Below are positions 24,646-37,700 of a stretch of DNA of 64,000 nt, piece by piece. Positions within the stretch are counted from its first letter, which is position 1; each line of letters begins with the position of its first letter. Source of the DNA: Membranipora membranacea. Taxonomy: Eukaryota > Bryozoa > Gymnolaemata > Cheilostomatida > Membraniporidae. The translations under genes were made by a program, and so were the position numbers. The stretch covers positions 5,225,501 through 5,289,500 of the forward strand of contig OU612070.1 in assembly GCA_914767715.1 (NCBI GenBank), read 5' to 3'. The notes beneath the pieces were generated by a model, which saw only the letters and a list, made by a program, of their open reading frames with translations, ran no database searches and was not told where the DNA came from.

Positions 24646-27600
24646 CAGTGAGGCCTTACTTTGATAAGTAATAACTGCAATCCTAGTTGCCTAGCTGTTC
24701 TTGGGCTATTTTTGAAGCTAAAAGCTAGAGCAGTTCCTGATCAGTTTAAGCTTTATTGCATGGATGCTTTATACACCAACTTTTTAAAATAAGGATTAAA
24801 AATGGCAGATAAACAGAATCTGCATCTGACAACGCAAACCACAATGATCAGATAGTGATTAACAGATTTGCAAAAAATCACCGAATAAGTAACACAATTT
24901 TGATTGACACGACTATGCTGTAGATCGTTGCGTTTAATTACATCGAGCAATTACCATGTTCTCCTAATCCAAGTTTATGTATCCAGCTACGATTTCATGT
25001 TTGATTCCCTAGTGGATTTGTATTATCAGTTCACAGCTACCAACCTTACCACTTTCCAGTTTTCTTCTGGTATATTCGGTTAATGAGATAAAATTGTGGC
25101 AACTTACCAGAGTTCCGACCAGAAATAGGAAGTACTTAGAATAATATATTGGGACAGTCTTAATCTGTTCTCGACATGAATGAGTGGGTAGAAGACATAA
25201 CCATTATCATCTGTACTCATCGAGTCAGCCTCAACAAAGACTAGGCAGATGTGCAAATTTAGACGTACAACCATCGGAATGATTGAGCAAAGGATAATCT
25301 TTATCGAATGTGCCTTTGCTTCTATAACTGTAGTGAAATATTATGCACATGCTGAGTGTGGATGGGCAACTAGATGTACCATCGAGGAAAGACATTGGAA
25401 ATTTCTATGAAAAGCCTTCATGGTATGTTTCCGCCAAGTATTACCATTGATACCTTATTAATATCCATATTTAGATCGCTTATACTGTTTTTCATACATT
25501 CCCTCAAACTGGATAAGGTTCCAAACGCAGAATTTTAATTTGAGATTGAAAGGCAATAAATCATGGAAATGTCCCACTCAAAAGTGTGACAGTGTTGTTG
25601 TTATGCCAAGCAACACAAAGCCATATAGAAATCATTGTTGGGAGGAGTTTCAGAATCACCGGGTGACATCTAGTCTTAATTCAGACATCAAGAATTCCCT
25701 GCAGTTTTGCCGAGAGTAGGAGAATCAGCTCTAATTGACCATATTATTTAAGGTCCACTTCTATTTGCCTAAACTTCCTCTTGTTTAATGAGGTGATATT
25801 TCTAATGATTCAGTCAAAAATTCGCTATTCCTTGTTACTTCCTTTGATGTTGTCAGCCTGCTGTATTGGTATCATACTTGAAGCGTCTGATTTACAAAAT
25901 CTTGATTCGATAGTGTTCTACTTATCATGACCAAAGATGAGGAGAAGGCTTTCCTGCCTAATGGCTAATATCAAAGTCGAATGCAATGGCCTATTAGTAC
26001 CTCTAGGACATCTTTGGGGCCAACCCAATTTACTTAACAAATTTATATTAAGTAACAAAAAGATGAGGAATAGAAAGTGTTTACACGAATGGGCTTGAGA
26101 TATGATAACAACCAGGTCATCGATTGAATTTTTCAACCATGCCAACTCCTAAATGAAGACACACAAATATCAAGCATTCAATGGGGCGTGTAGGTTACTC
26201 ACACCCTCTCTGGCAGACAGACAAACCTTTCACACCCCAGTAGAGCACTTGCTGGTATTGATAATTGTAACCAGAAATTTGTGTCATTCTGTGACATACA
26301 CATAAGGGCTCTGGTGTGCACAGTATACTCTAACAGAGGCCCTGGCTTGGTTAATGCAGAATAAAAAATGAAGCATGTCAGGAACTGCAGAACAACAGCC
26401 AAATGATTACAAATCATTTTTAAATTGATTGCGGTTCACATAACTCCAGTTAGCTTGATTAAACAACAACAATGTAGTTGCATATAAACCATAGGAGTGG
26501 GAAGAACACACCAGAATATTTCAAAGAAACATTAATCATGTTACAATGTATTTCTGGAACTTCAGCAAAAAAGTTACATTCCAATTACCTGGCAAGCAAC
26601 TGTTGCACTCAACAGGGAGGGGGGGGGGGATATGGGGCAGCGGCAAAAGTCTGGAGGGCACAGACTAATCTTGCGCAGAATTGGTTCTTTGATCATGTGA
26701 TCATTGAGGTGGATACATCTCTAGATTTAGGGCTCGTTCAACTCGAACCTGGTTGCTTTACTTTAAAATAAAGCTGTTACTCAAATACTCAATAAAAATA
26801 CTCCTTTGCATAGATGCGATAATGTTAACATGTTATAAGGGTTCGGCAGTCTTTAGATCCGTTACAAAAGACCAACTGGTGACAAAGCTGAGCCTATCTA
26901 TAAAGTGCTTTATCTTGCCTAAAGTGAGCAGATTTGATGTTCTGATGAGGCTAAAGCTCATTAGAAGGTATCATTCTGATTGTAGGATTGTTTTCTTTTA
27001 CGACCTCCAATTATACTGAAGTTATACTGTGAACTGGGATTAATGACTATTATATATATGCAGTCATGTGGCGCAACTTCAATGCAATTTACACTTGTGT
27101 GATTCGATTATAATTTGCTGAAATGTTTCAGAGCTGTTTCTGTAAATTATTCACATTATAAATTTTCTGTCCGGTAATTAGTGAGTGCACTCCTATCAAT
27201 TCTAAAATGCAGGTAAACTGAATGAGGAAACGAATGCTACCATCATTGGCAAGAGTATAGCGTTATCAGTATTACCGGTGCGATCATAAAATTAATCACT
27301 GCAAATCTGTACAAAGACATTTATCACACCACTAAATTTCAAGTTGAATTTCAGGGAATTCGTTGAAATCTCTTAAATGCTCTAGGTGTTCTTGCTTCAC
27401 TCAACACTTTAGTGACAGCAATATATTAAGCTGAGATTATCTTAAATAATAATCTGTTGCTAGGCTGTAGCTTGATTTGACTCATGGTGTTAATTTATTA
27501 GTCTGCCTTTCATCATAAACCATGATAATAGCAGCTTTCCACGAATTTTTATCTGTTTTCATATTTGAACTGTCTAAAGGCTTAGATGTAGCAAATATTC

Positions 27601-29027
27601 AGCTTGTTAAACTTGGCAAATGGTAATCACAAAAACTTGGCGGATGACACATTTCTAGATGCGAGGATCCGGGTTAGAATTTACATTTTTTTGCACTGAG
27701 GCCCAAGACTTGTCAGAGAACACAGTGGCCTGTGTATCAGTATTAGTGATCTGATTCATGCCATAGTTTTTTATTGCAAGAATTTACACAGTTACATCCT
27801 GTTTTACTGTCCTTTGACCCTTTGTGGTAATACCTTGTTTTTTGCTATCGCTATCCTTTGTGTGGTCTCTAGTTCACAAAACCGCACAGGACTAAAAATA
27901 AATGTTATCAGGTCAACCTGGGGCCACTTTCAAGCCCGGCAGCAACCAAGTCAGTTGATAAGGTCTGCTGCTGATTTTATTTCTACAGAACATCATATCC
28001 AATATATTATACATTACTTTCTACATGTGTATTAAGCAAACGATTAACATGTAGTTCAGCAATAGCATCACGGATTTTTGTTTATGCGGAGCATGGCTCT
28101 ACTTATTCAGTAAGTTTCTCCATGCGATTTTGTTTATCTTGTCGTTTAATTTTCTGTGTTTCTTATTATCAGTATTCCGATGGCATGGTATTATGGCTTT
28201 ATATTATATTTCTTTCCTGTTGTCTTTGATCATGAGGATTGTTATGTCCATTTTAATTTTGCTTCACAATTCATGTTTTTAATTAACGTATGTTCTTCAA
28301 CAGGTGAAGCCACGTTCCAGTATACTCTATCACTATCTAGTACCGTATTATTTAGGCTATGAGAGGGCAAATATTTTGTAAGTTTAATTATACAACTAGT
28401 CTTACTTTCACAGGTTACAGTTTTTCAATATGTGTCCACTTGATTGCTAAGGAATCTATCGGCAAATAATTTAAAGTCAACTTAAACATTTTTTGTTACT
28501 ATTAATTAACAGAGAAACACCCATACTAAGTTTTCATAATTTGTAATATGCATTTTTATGTCACAGGGTACAAACTTCTAACAATAAAGATAACCATTGC
28601 CGAACCATCTCTCATCCCCTATCAAACATGCTAAACTATTACAGTCTGAGTGGACTTTTTTCTTTATGGATACTGTACTCTCCGGGTGATCGAAAATTTT
28701 CCGCAATATTTGTGTCGAATTATGCAAATCTATGCATGTCAAGCATACCAATTAAACAGAAATATAGATTTGAATTAGTATAATTGATATTTGGCCAAAA
28801 AGAGACATTTCAGAGGTGTTTTGGCACAGACTCCAGTTGAACAGTTTTCTAAAGGTTCCCGATCCAGATTTTAAAATAAATGGTGAAATTCTGAGAAAAC
28901 GATCATGGAACTAACATGCTGACCAGATTTTAACATTTAGAAGAAACTTGCACGCGTGCAAATCACATCATAGCATTGAAGTACTACAGCTTTAAGAGTC
29001 TTCCCATTTAAAAGTACAATTACACTC

Positions 29028-29315
29028 CTAGCTCTGACGGGGAGCCTTGAATTCAATGTACAGTTTATTAGCTAGATAGTTATCACTCAAACCCACCATG
29101 AGATGAGGTGTTATCTGCCCTATCATCCACTGCTGAGAGGCTCTCCTGAGATCAGTATCCATATAACTGCTATTGGAAGTATCAGCTGTGCTGCTGCTGA
29201 CCCAATTTACACCCTTTTCTTTCAGAGTAGCAATCAAATAACCTCTCAAATTCTGAGCTGTTTGGTGCTTCTCCAGGATATCTTTTGTCCAGCAATTTTC
29301 CAAGTTTTCAGCGAT
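29028..29315 (-). CDS. doubtful ORF of unknown function (possible gene fragment)
   Basis: A 95-codon open stretch after an in-frame stop. It lacks an ATG at its beginning; the first internal ATG is late. The protein has normal composition, with LEKHQTAQNLRGYL and WMIGQITPHLMV stretches. This reads more like a real soluble protein than AT-rich noise. I do not recognise the family. No acceptor or upstream exon could be found, so it may be the last exon of a gene, a retrocopy fragment or chance. Confidence 0.25.
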   Translation of the reverse strand: MAENLENCWTKDILEKHQTAQNLRGYLIATLKEKGVNWVSSSTADTSNSSYMDTDLRRASQQWMIGQITPHLMVGLSDNYLANKLYIEFKAPRQS

Positions 29316-30582
29316 TCAACAAAGGGTTTCGTGAATATTTACTGCTGTGTGCTCAATGTTGCATTCAGTTGTGTTTAAAGCTCAAAGAAGGAGGCTTTGA
29401 GTTATCCGTTCAGAATTCTGTTAGAGGAAGACAATTCCAGTTAAATAAATTTTGAAGATTTTGATAATTTGATTTATTACTCAAATATACTTCCTGGTGT
29501 ATTTGAGATCTGCAGATAAAGTGATCTAGCTGTCCCTGGCTCTGCAGTTGTTATATGAAACGCTAGCTCAGTCATTTCCTCATTACCAAGTCACGACTAC
29601 ATGATGGATTTCTTTGGTTTTCCTAGATTGACTGATTCATTCTCCGTTTAATCAATTATATGGTCAGGAATGCAGACATGATCCTGCTATGACAGTCTCA
29701 TCTCATCAATTGTAACTTACTTCTATTCACCAAAATACAGAATTTAGACATACACAAATTTATTCTCGTATTATTTTTTGATATTTTCTACAACAAATAT
29801 ATTGCAGACACGAAACAAGATATAGAAATAGATTTTTAGGAAACTTTAATTGTTGTTTGTAAAATCACATCTATGTCCATCATTGCAGGCCTTGATGATA
29901 ATACCAAGTATAGATCTTGGGGGACAAGATTATGATAACTTCATACAACAATATCAGATTCGTACCTTGATTACCAGAAAATACCGCTTATATCGAAACA
30001 AAATTAGGAAAATATCAACATTTGCCCTCTTCTATTATCCAACTGGGTCTACATAAAAAAAATGGATCTTGTGCCATCTATCTTGATAATGTTGAGTTAT
30101 ACCAAAACTAAATTATGTGAACACTGTTCATGTTGATTTGAGTAAGGGGGGTCACTCTTATAGGAATTTAGACTGAAGATGGGGGAAAAAAAGGATTAAA
30201 TGTTTTCAACATACCGATGTTGTCGCACGCCATCGCCATCTCTGCCTTTATAAGTTAGTCAGTTGACTCAAAAGCCAATTCCCTGACAAACATGGTTGGT
30301 CTGAAGAGATAGGACCAGTTTGTTATGTCAAGTTAGAAAAGGGAAGATTTTGGAACACATGATCCAGCTCCAAAAATCTACCAAAAAACTGTACAAACCT
30401 TTGTAAACTGATACCATGTTAAGCACAACAGAAACTCAGACAATATTACAGGTAAAATTATCACAGATATACATTACAATGTTCTATCACAGATATAAAC
30501 TGAAGAGAAGTTGAGTCACAGTATCACAGATTGGAGTAGTATGAATTCCACCAGGGCATCACATGTATTGAGTGTGATATGA

Positions 30583-31728
30583 CTAGATTTTATCGAGCAT
30601 CGCTTCATCATCAGCTTTGCGGCAGCATGCATTCTTCAGATTGGTGACCAATCTGATTGACACTTGTCTACAAAATATCAAAAATATGCTTTTGAATTCC
30701 ACTGTCAGACGAACAATATACAGTAGACATACCCTAGGATGAAAGATTCGCACATGCTCTAAATACCTCTCTAGAGACAGGTGGACCATTGTTACCCCAG
30801 TCAGGCCATATAACCTTGCCCGCCGGAATTCCGGCTTCTCTTTTTATTGCATATCTTTTTCACTGCATGTGGGGTGTACAAACACACAGTGGGCCTCCTG
30901 TATCTTTAGTCTCGTTCTGTAAGGACCTGGCTAGGTTGAATGACACACGCCAGTATCAAATCAAGAATGGGAATCGACCCTGGACCTTACAGATCACAAG
31001 TCTGCACCCTTAACCATCAGACTACTCCTGACTCCTGAAAATGCTTACTTCAACCCTAAACTTTAAATAGACATCAAGACCTCAAATATACCGCAAAGAG
31101 CCAAAATAAGGTGTGAGCTATAAAATTAAGTCACCTAAAACAAGCTTATCTAAACTCTAGCTAACAACTACATTTTTATGTTAGAAGGAAGATGGGGTCA
31201 ATGGAAAGCTAAGATACTTTCAGTTGTTACAATATTGTTATAAAAACAAATAGGTAGAATAATTAATTGTACTTCATGCTTTGTTCTTCCTTGTGTGATT
31301 TGGTCCAGTAATACTGGATACAGAGTATATATCTTTATCTCGAATTCAAACAACTAGTTACCTCTTTGGATGTTTAACATTGATCAACTGACACAACGAC
31401 CTCTTGCAAGTTGTGTAGCTTGACAAATAAGTCAACCTAGACGCCTTGGTACATTAAATAATACCATATTCTTGGTCTCTTTTTGTCACTAAATAATATA
31501 ATCAGTGCACCGCTATAGCCAAATACTTCTGGTTGGAAAGACCATTCACAAGATGTAATATGACTTACGCAATGAGAGATGGAAAATCCAGAACGAAAAT
31601 CAGAGCTATGATGCCGATGGCAGCAAAACCAATACTGCTGCCCACAGCGACAGCCTGCTTGGCTTCTTTGGGGACCTGGTTCTCTGCTTTCTGCTCTGCC
31701 GGTATCAAGGTAGGTATTATCTTAATCT
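30583..31728 (-). CDS. giant gene exons 39-40: transmembrane helix and cytoplasmic tail
   Basis: Exon 31728-31569 encodes a charged stem followed by a clear ~22-residue hydrophobic helix (GSSIGFAAIGIIALIFVLDF). Its donor GTAAGT overlaps a potential GCG-TAA stop, so unspliced or alternative transcripts would end right after the helix. The last exon 30667-30583 adds a ~27-residue tail, with basic residues next to the membrane, a CC pair (possible palmitoylation) and an acidic C-terminus ending DKI. No known signalling motif is seen. Confidence 0.8.
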
Positions 31729-34700
31729 CTGTCAAATAGTTACAAGATTCGTAGACCATAGTGACAAAGGTATCGATTTCTGTCTGTTTTTTGCTTAAAT
31801 TGAAAATAGTCCTAATATTTACCAAAAGAAAAGTTGTAAGTTCTGATTGTCTATTATGATGGCCCAACAGCCAAATGAAAGCAGTTTAGAAAAAGCCAGT
31901 CTGCATTTAATTGGCGATTACCTCTTTTAATTATTCAATACAAACAGTGACTGAATGTATGGCCACACGTAGGTCAGTGCAGATCCTTTTCTGTAGGGTG
32001 ACTTATACGTGATTATCCGCTGTGTTGGAAAGTGGGCTATCACATTGAGCATTGAGAAAAAGTTATTATAAACATCCAACTGCAAAAAAGATGTTTACTC
32101 ATAAATCATACCAGGACATTTGCCTTTGCCGAAACACCATTGTGGCTGCACTTGAAGGTATAGAACATTCTTGCAGAGGCCTGACAACTCCTCATCCTCT
32201 GTTAGGTCACACGTCTGTGACCTATATGACCTTCCCCACTTATTACCACATGTGATACCACAGGCCGTCCAATCAGACCACGTTTCACCGCTACCTAAAA
32301 TATAAGGAAAATGAATTTTGCCAGTAGGGTTTTTGACATTAATGACAGTTTTTACAGAAGAGAACCTTTAATCTATCATTACCTCGAGCACCCCATCGTT
32401 AGTTTTTATTATAAAATGAGAATATTAGATCTCATACTAAATTAAACTTAAATCTTGAACCTGAATTTCAAACATGGAACTAAATCTACCATGAGTTGGG
32501 TGCGTCTTATACGGAAAATGTAATCTCATCAAAACCTTCTCATTGACCACCGATAGTTATTGTTCAATATTTTTAAGGAAAAGGGTATGGGAGTTGCGTG
32601 TTACTGTTTTGTCACCCAGATTTTCAATGGTTTGTTGTCACAACAACAGACAGGCCACTCCTACATGTGTTTTCTCCTGGTTCATGAATCTCATTTGTTT
32701 AATTGACAAGAATAAGGGGTGGGCTGTTGTTTGAAGAAAAAGAACTTCTTGTCAGGAAATGCTGTTGTTATGTATGCAGCTTTCATCAAAGAATGCATTC
32801 GTGACTAATAAGTGAGGTTATGTTTGATAAGCATTAACTTCGCCAGATGGTATAAGTCTCATCATTCCCTTAACCTTAACAATATTCAATCGGCAAATAT
32901 AAACTTGCTCAGTGTCAGTATTCACTTTGACGTTCGTCCCAACGAGACAAATTATGACTGCAATACAAATCTTTATAGTTCTTGTCCTGTTGGGGGTTGC
33001 TACTAATAGCAAAGGTTAGTCCTACTGAGAAACCCAACCTGCTAGAGAATTGATTGAAACTCTAGATTTTCTGTTAGCACGGTTACAATATTTTTCATCT
33101 AGCCAAAAGGTCAGTTTCAATATAATCTACATATTTGTATCATATACCATGTATAAGATGAATGCAAAAAATTTAAGCAGGGCAAACTTAATGGAAGAGC
33201 TAGTGCTTTAAAAAAAAGTAAATTTGCTTCACATGGCCTGCCATGTTCACAGTTTAGTCATATCATATATTGATTGAGCATCATCCATCAGATATTGATT
33301 TTCATTTACAGCAAGTGGATGCGATAGTGGATGGATTGGAAGACCAGGCTTGAACTCTTGTTATAAGTTTGTTACCACTCAGAAGCTAGCATAGGCCCAA
33401 GCACAGGGACTCTGCAAAGATATGGGAAGTCACCTAGCAATACTTGAGTCCATAGATGACATAGTCTGGATGAAGGGCACCCGCATACATCACCCTACAC
33501 TTAGGCCAGAAAAATATTGGATTGGAGGCTATCAGAATGATGGCAAATGGCTTTGGAAAGGCGATATTGTGGATTCTCCTGTACATGTGACAGATTGGTC
33601 AGCAACACCTTTCAACCCTGATAATGCGGGTTTGCCAGAAGGAGCTGAGGGCAGCCAAGATTGTATTGCTCAATATGATGCACATAACCGTTTCACATGG
33701 GATGATTACTATTGTACAAGAAAACTAAATTTCATATGTGAAAAAGATATATCATGAGGGTTTTCACCCAATAAAGGCTTAACGCAGCTATGAAAATATA
33801 TTGTTAACCCAACAGATTTAGCGCAATTCAAGGGCAATTAGGAGCATATTTTGATATGCTGAACTGCAAACCTGAAGCGCCCATGCTATCAGAGCTAGTT
33901 ATTCCGTTGAATCAGCATTGAAACCAACATTGACAGTATTTGGTCGAGTAAAGGATTGACCACTTACCACAGGATACCTCTTCTTTATCGTTAGATTGTT
34001 CTGATGTCCATTTGCCTCCATTTTCTATTGTAATAGACAATGTGTATTTGGATTAATAAGAGTCAAGCTTTTTTGCTCCGGACTACTAAAACTACCATAG
34101 ATAATATGATATGCCCTGAAACTGGGTAATTGTTAGTACAAATCCACATGATGAAAATGGCAAGTTAGCTAATTCATATTTTTGAAGAACGATAAGCTTT
34201 AGATTTGGATTCGGATTTGAACAGACAGTGAAGTTCCCAAAATTTTGACAGGCCTGAGATAAGAATACCCAGATACTGGCTCAATTAATAAACAAGACAG
34301 TAACATTCAGATTCAAATAAATTCTAAGTGGTATAAGATAATAAGACAGTCCATTCCCGTGTTCAAACCAAGTAATTGAGGACTGTAGAACACATTTGTG
34401 ATTTTCAGTGTGATGTGTAGAAATCAAAGTAGCAATTGTTGAATTTTCACTATCATTGCATTGTTGTCTTTTGGATTGCAGGGAGGGAACCTGCACTTAA
34501 GTGCTCATTTTTATACACTTTCTAGATCCATCACTGCTACATACCTTCACACTTGAGAGTTAGGTCAAACTCAGGACTCGGTTCTGTGTTGTTTCCTAGT
34601 TGACAGTTTCTAGTACACTCAGCATGATAACACATCCTGACATTGCTTTCATCTTCGATACACTGCCAGCAGCTTGTATTACATGTTGAGCTTTTCCATG

Positions 34701-37700
34701 ACTCAATACTTCGGTAGCTGACAAAGACGAATCAATTATGATGAGTTCTTGGAAAATGAAAGCCTTCAATATTGTTAGTCTGCCATAATTTTTTATTTAA
34801 AATTTGTGAACACTGACGATGTACATAAGGAGTTATGGCTCATCTTCCAATGGGTAGAAAACTCCAAGCCCCATGGCAACATTTTTACAAGCAATGTGAA
34901 CCATTAAATTTGAAGATTTCAATGCAACAGATATGTTCCATCAATCCACATCAACCACATTTTGTCATATCAAGTGAAGTCAATACTGTTAGCCAACTTA
35001 AGGATGAGACACAGGGGTCAGCAAATATGGACTTTCTATACATCGTTGGAAAGCTGCCGAGCTACTGATCGTTAATAGCGCATCAAAAATATGATTGGAT
35101 GGATTTTATCGGAGGAATGAGGCCGAAAAGGCTGTTTTTAGCAAAGTGGATGGCTGCGCGAAATTGATTGCTAGAAATTTAAAAACAGGTTATATTCATT
35201 CTTAGAGACATAGTTCATCTTAATCCTTGGTTGAAAATAATATTTGATGAGCCAAAAGTGGCTTTTTACGTCACGTCATATTGCATGTGGGTTTTTAGTT
35301 TGTTAATAAAATGTGAAATTTAAAGCACCGATTTGAGACAGTTCAAATGAGTAAGAGCAAGATTTTTTGCTTTTTCCACTGGATTGCTGTTTCAATGACA
35401 CATACCCAAAATTTCAGTAGTATAACAAATGTATCAAGATCAGCATAGACCATCAAAAGTAGATACATTTTGCATCGTTTGTCCATAACGTCAAACATGC
35501 TGCCAAAAGGTCCAGCACTAAGGCCAGACAAATTTTTTTGGAAAATTCTCACATACGAAGCCGCTTTAATTAAGCATAGTACAAACAGGAAATGACAACA
35601 GAATATGGCACAATGTATTAGTTTTCTCTGAATTGCGCACAGCAAAATGCCCAAAACAGCCAATTTAAGGGGTTTTTTAAGGTGTTTTTGGGCATTCTGT
35701 GGTGCGAAATTCGGGGAAAACTAATACGTAGTGCCATATTCTCTTGGCATTTTTTGTTTCTTCTATGCTCAATCAAAGCGGCTTCGTATGTGAGAATTTT
35801 CTTGGTGCTGGTCCTTTGGACAACATGTTTGACGTTATGGAAAAATGACGCAAAATGCATCTACCTTTGATGGTCTATGCTGATCTTGATAAATTTTTAT
35901 ACTGCTGAAACTTTGGGTGGCTGTCATCTTAACAGCAATTCAGTGGAAAATAGCAAAAAAATTGGCTTGTATTTATTCAAACTGTCTCAAATGGCTGCTT
36001 AAAATTTCGCATTAAATAATCAAATTTAAAAAACCACACGCATTGTGACGTGACGCAAAAAGCCACTTTGGGCTCCTCAAATATTATTTTCAACCAAAAT
36101 TTAGGATGAAATATGTCTCTAAGAATAAATATAACCTATTTGGAAATTTCTAGCAATCAATTTAGCTCAGCCATACACTTTGCTAAAAACAGCCTTTTCG
36201 GCCTCATTTCTCCAATAAAATGACGCAACGTCATCCAATCATATTTTTGATGAGCTATTAACGATCAGTAGCTCAGCAGCTTTCCAATGGTGTATAGAAA
36301 GTCCATATTTGCTGACCCCCGTGTCTCTACCTTAAGATGACACTTTGTTTAATTTTGGTTTGGTATTTACCTGTACTGACACTCCCTGCTTCTAGTTCTG
36401 TTAGACGTACCGCACCTCATCACTTTGCTCCATTCCTGCCACTCACCCCATAATCCATTCTTTGTACAAGTGTACGCTGTGCAGTTCTTATCTGACTGTG
36501 TCTGCAGACTGAAAGTTTGAATGGATATATGATAATCCGAAAAAGTATATAATATTGTTTAAACAAGTGATGATTAGTATAACTGAAGGCAAACCAGGGC
36601 GACGGCACTTGGCAGAGCTTCAGCCAGCCACATTATGCCAAGGTAAATGGCATCCCCTGTATCATGCAATCAATAAACGACCGCATAAATTTCTCCAATT
36701 GATTTGTGACTCTTTATGCAGACAGGTCAGTTGCGGACAAGCTGATAACACATTATTGTGGAAAATGTTTTACTTTCCTTCACTGGAGAGGTGAAATTAT
36801 TTTCGCAGCTGAAACTCATCCTCAAACCTCAGCTATGACCGAGACAACACAAAAAGTTCAAAATTTTCAGGGGTAGACTTTCAGAAGACTAACAAAATTA
36901 TGGAAGCAGATTTTGAGGTGAAAAGTCAACAAAATTTGCATGTGAAGCATCTGATAGTAAATGGTGATGAAGTGGCTTACTGATTATCAAAGGGTAATGA
37001 ATGACATGTACGGGTGAGAGAATTCATGGCTGGGTACTTACATAGTTGGACATTCATCTACAAGGTATGGTGTGCTCGAGCAGTTGGCATATCTCAGTCT
37101 ATCGCGTTTCCCACTGTGTCCGCACTTTAGGTCATCATGTAGACATGTCGACCATTGCTGCCACTCATTCCAGCAGCTCATATCTGTTGTCTCACAATCT
37201 CTACTTTCATCTAGCAGTGCTACACAGTTTTTCTCATCTTCATCAAGGCACCGACGTGATCTATAACAACAGGTAGAGGAGGTTTGTAGCATTAGTGCAA
37301 TGCAGGTGTAACAAAGTATTCCAAGAAAGATCAGTGTGAACCCCTTAATCTGATCTGTTGGCTCTGATTGGCTGGTCAGAGTGAGGAAGCCAATGACAGG
37401 TCAGATGGAACTTTCCTGAAAGCACCAATTGATATATAGTTCTATATACTGTTATTAAATGCTCTCTCCAACCCTCTGACACAGAGCATGAGCATGGGGT
37501 AACCCCACTTCCATACCCTCTCTGTGAGGATCCTCACAAAAATTGTCAGGTAGGCATCAAGGAAATCTTTGTTATCCAACTTCCAACTGCTAATACTATT
37601 CTGTGCCCTTGTTCTCTGCCTGTTGTTTACCAAGTATCTAACCACCATCCTAAATTAGGCAAACCGGTGTCTCATTGACAAGAATTCTTTTGTAGACATA

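Larger units (their letters stand above)
22600..30582. other. gene-poor intergenic region
   Basis: About 8 kb between the peroxidase promoter and the 3' end of the giant gene. I found no exon with splice sites plus a recognisable domain. Open frames such as 26478-26771 are low-complexity or lack support. It contains a poly-G run near 26621, the imperfect inverted repeat near 24345-24645 and one doubtful ORF at 29028-29315. It may hold regulatory sequence for the peroxidase. Confidence 0.5.

Noticed and set aside
26478-26771. Plus-strand 97-codon ORF
   Set aside because: It contains a poly-G tract, has no recognisable motif, and codon content looks like non-coding DNA.
27814-28035. Possible secreted small protein (hydrophobic start) on the plus strand
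   Set aside because: The frame opens with TTG rather than ATG, there is no acceptor or promoter signal, and the rest is low-information sequence.
35343-35870. Two similar membrane-like ORFs in opposite orientation
   Set aside because: They are the same sequence read in the two arms of the TTAA-flanked palindrome, with no motif or splice support.
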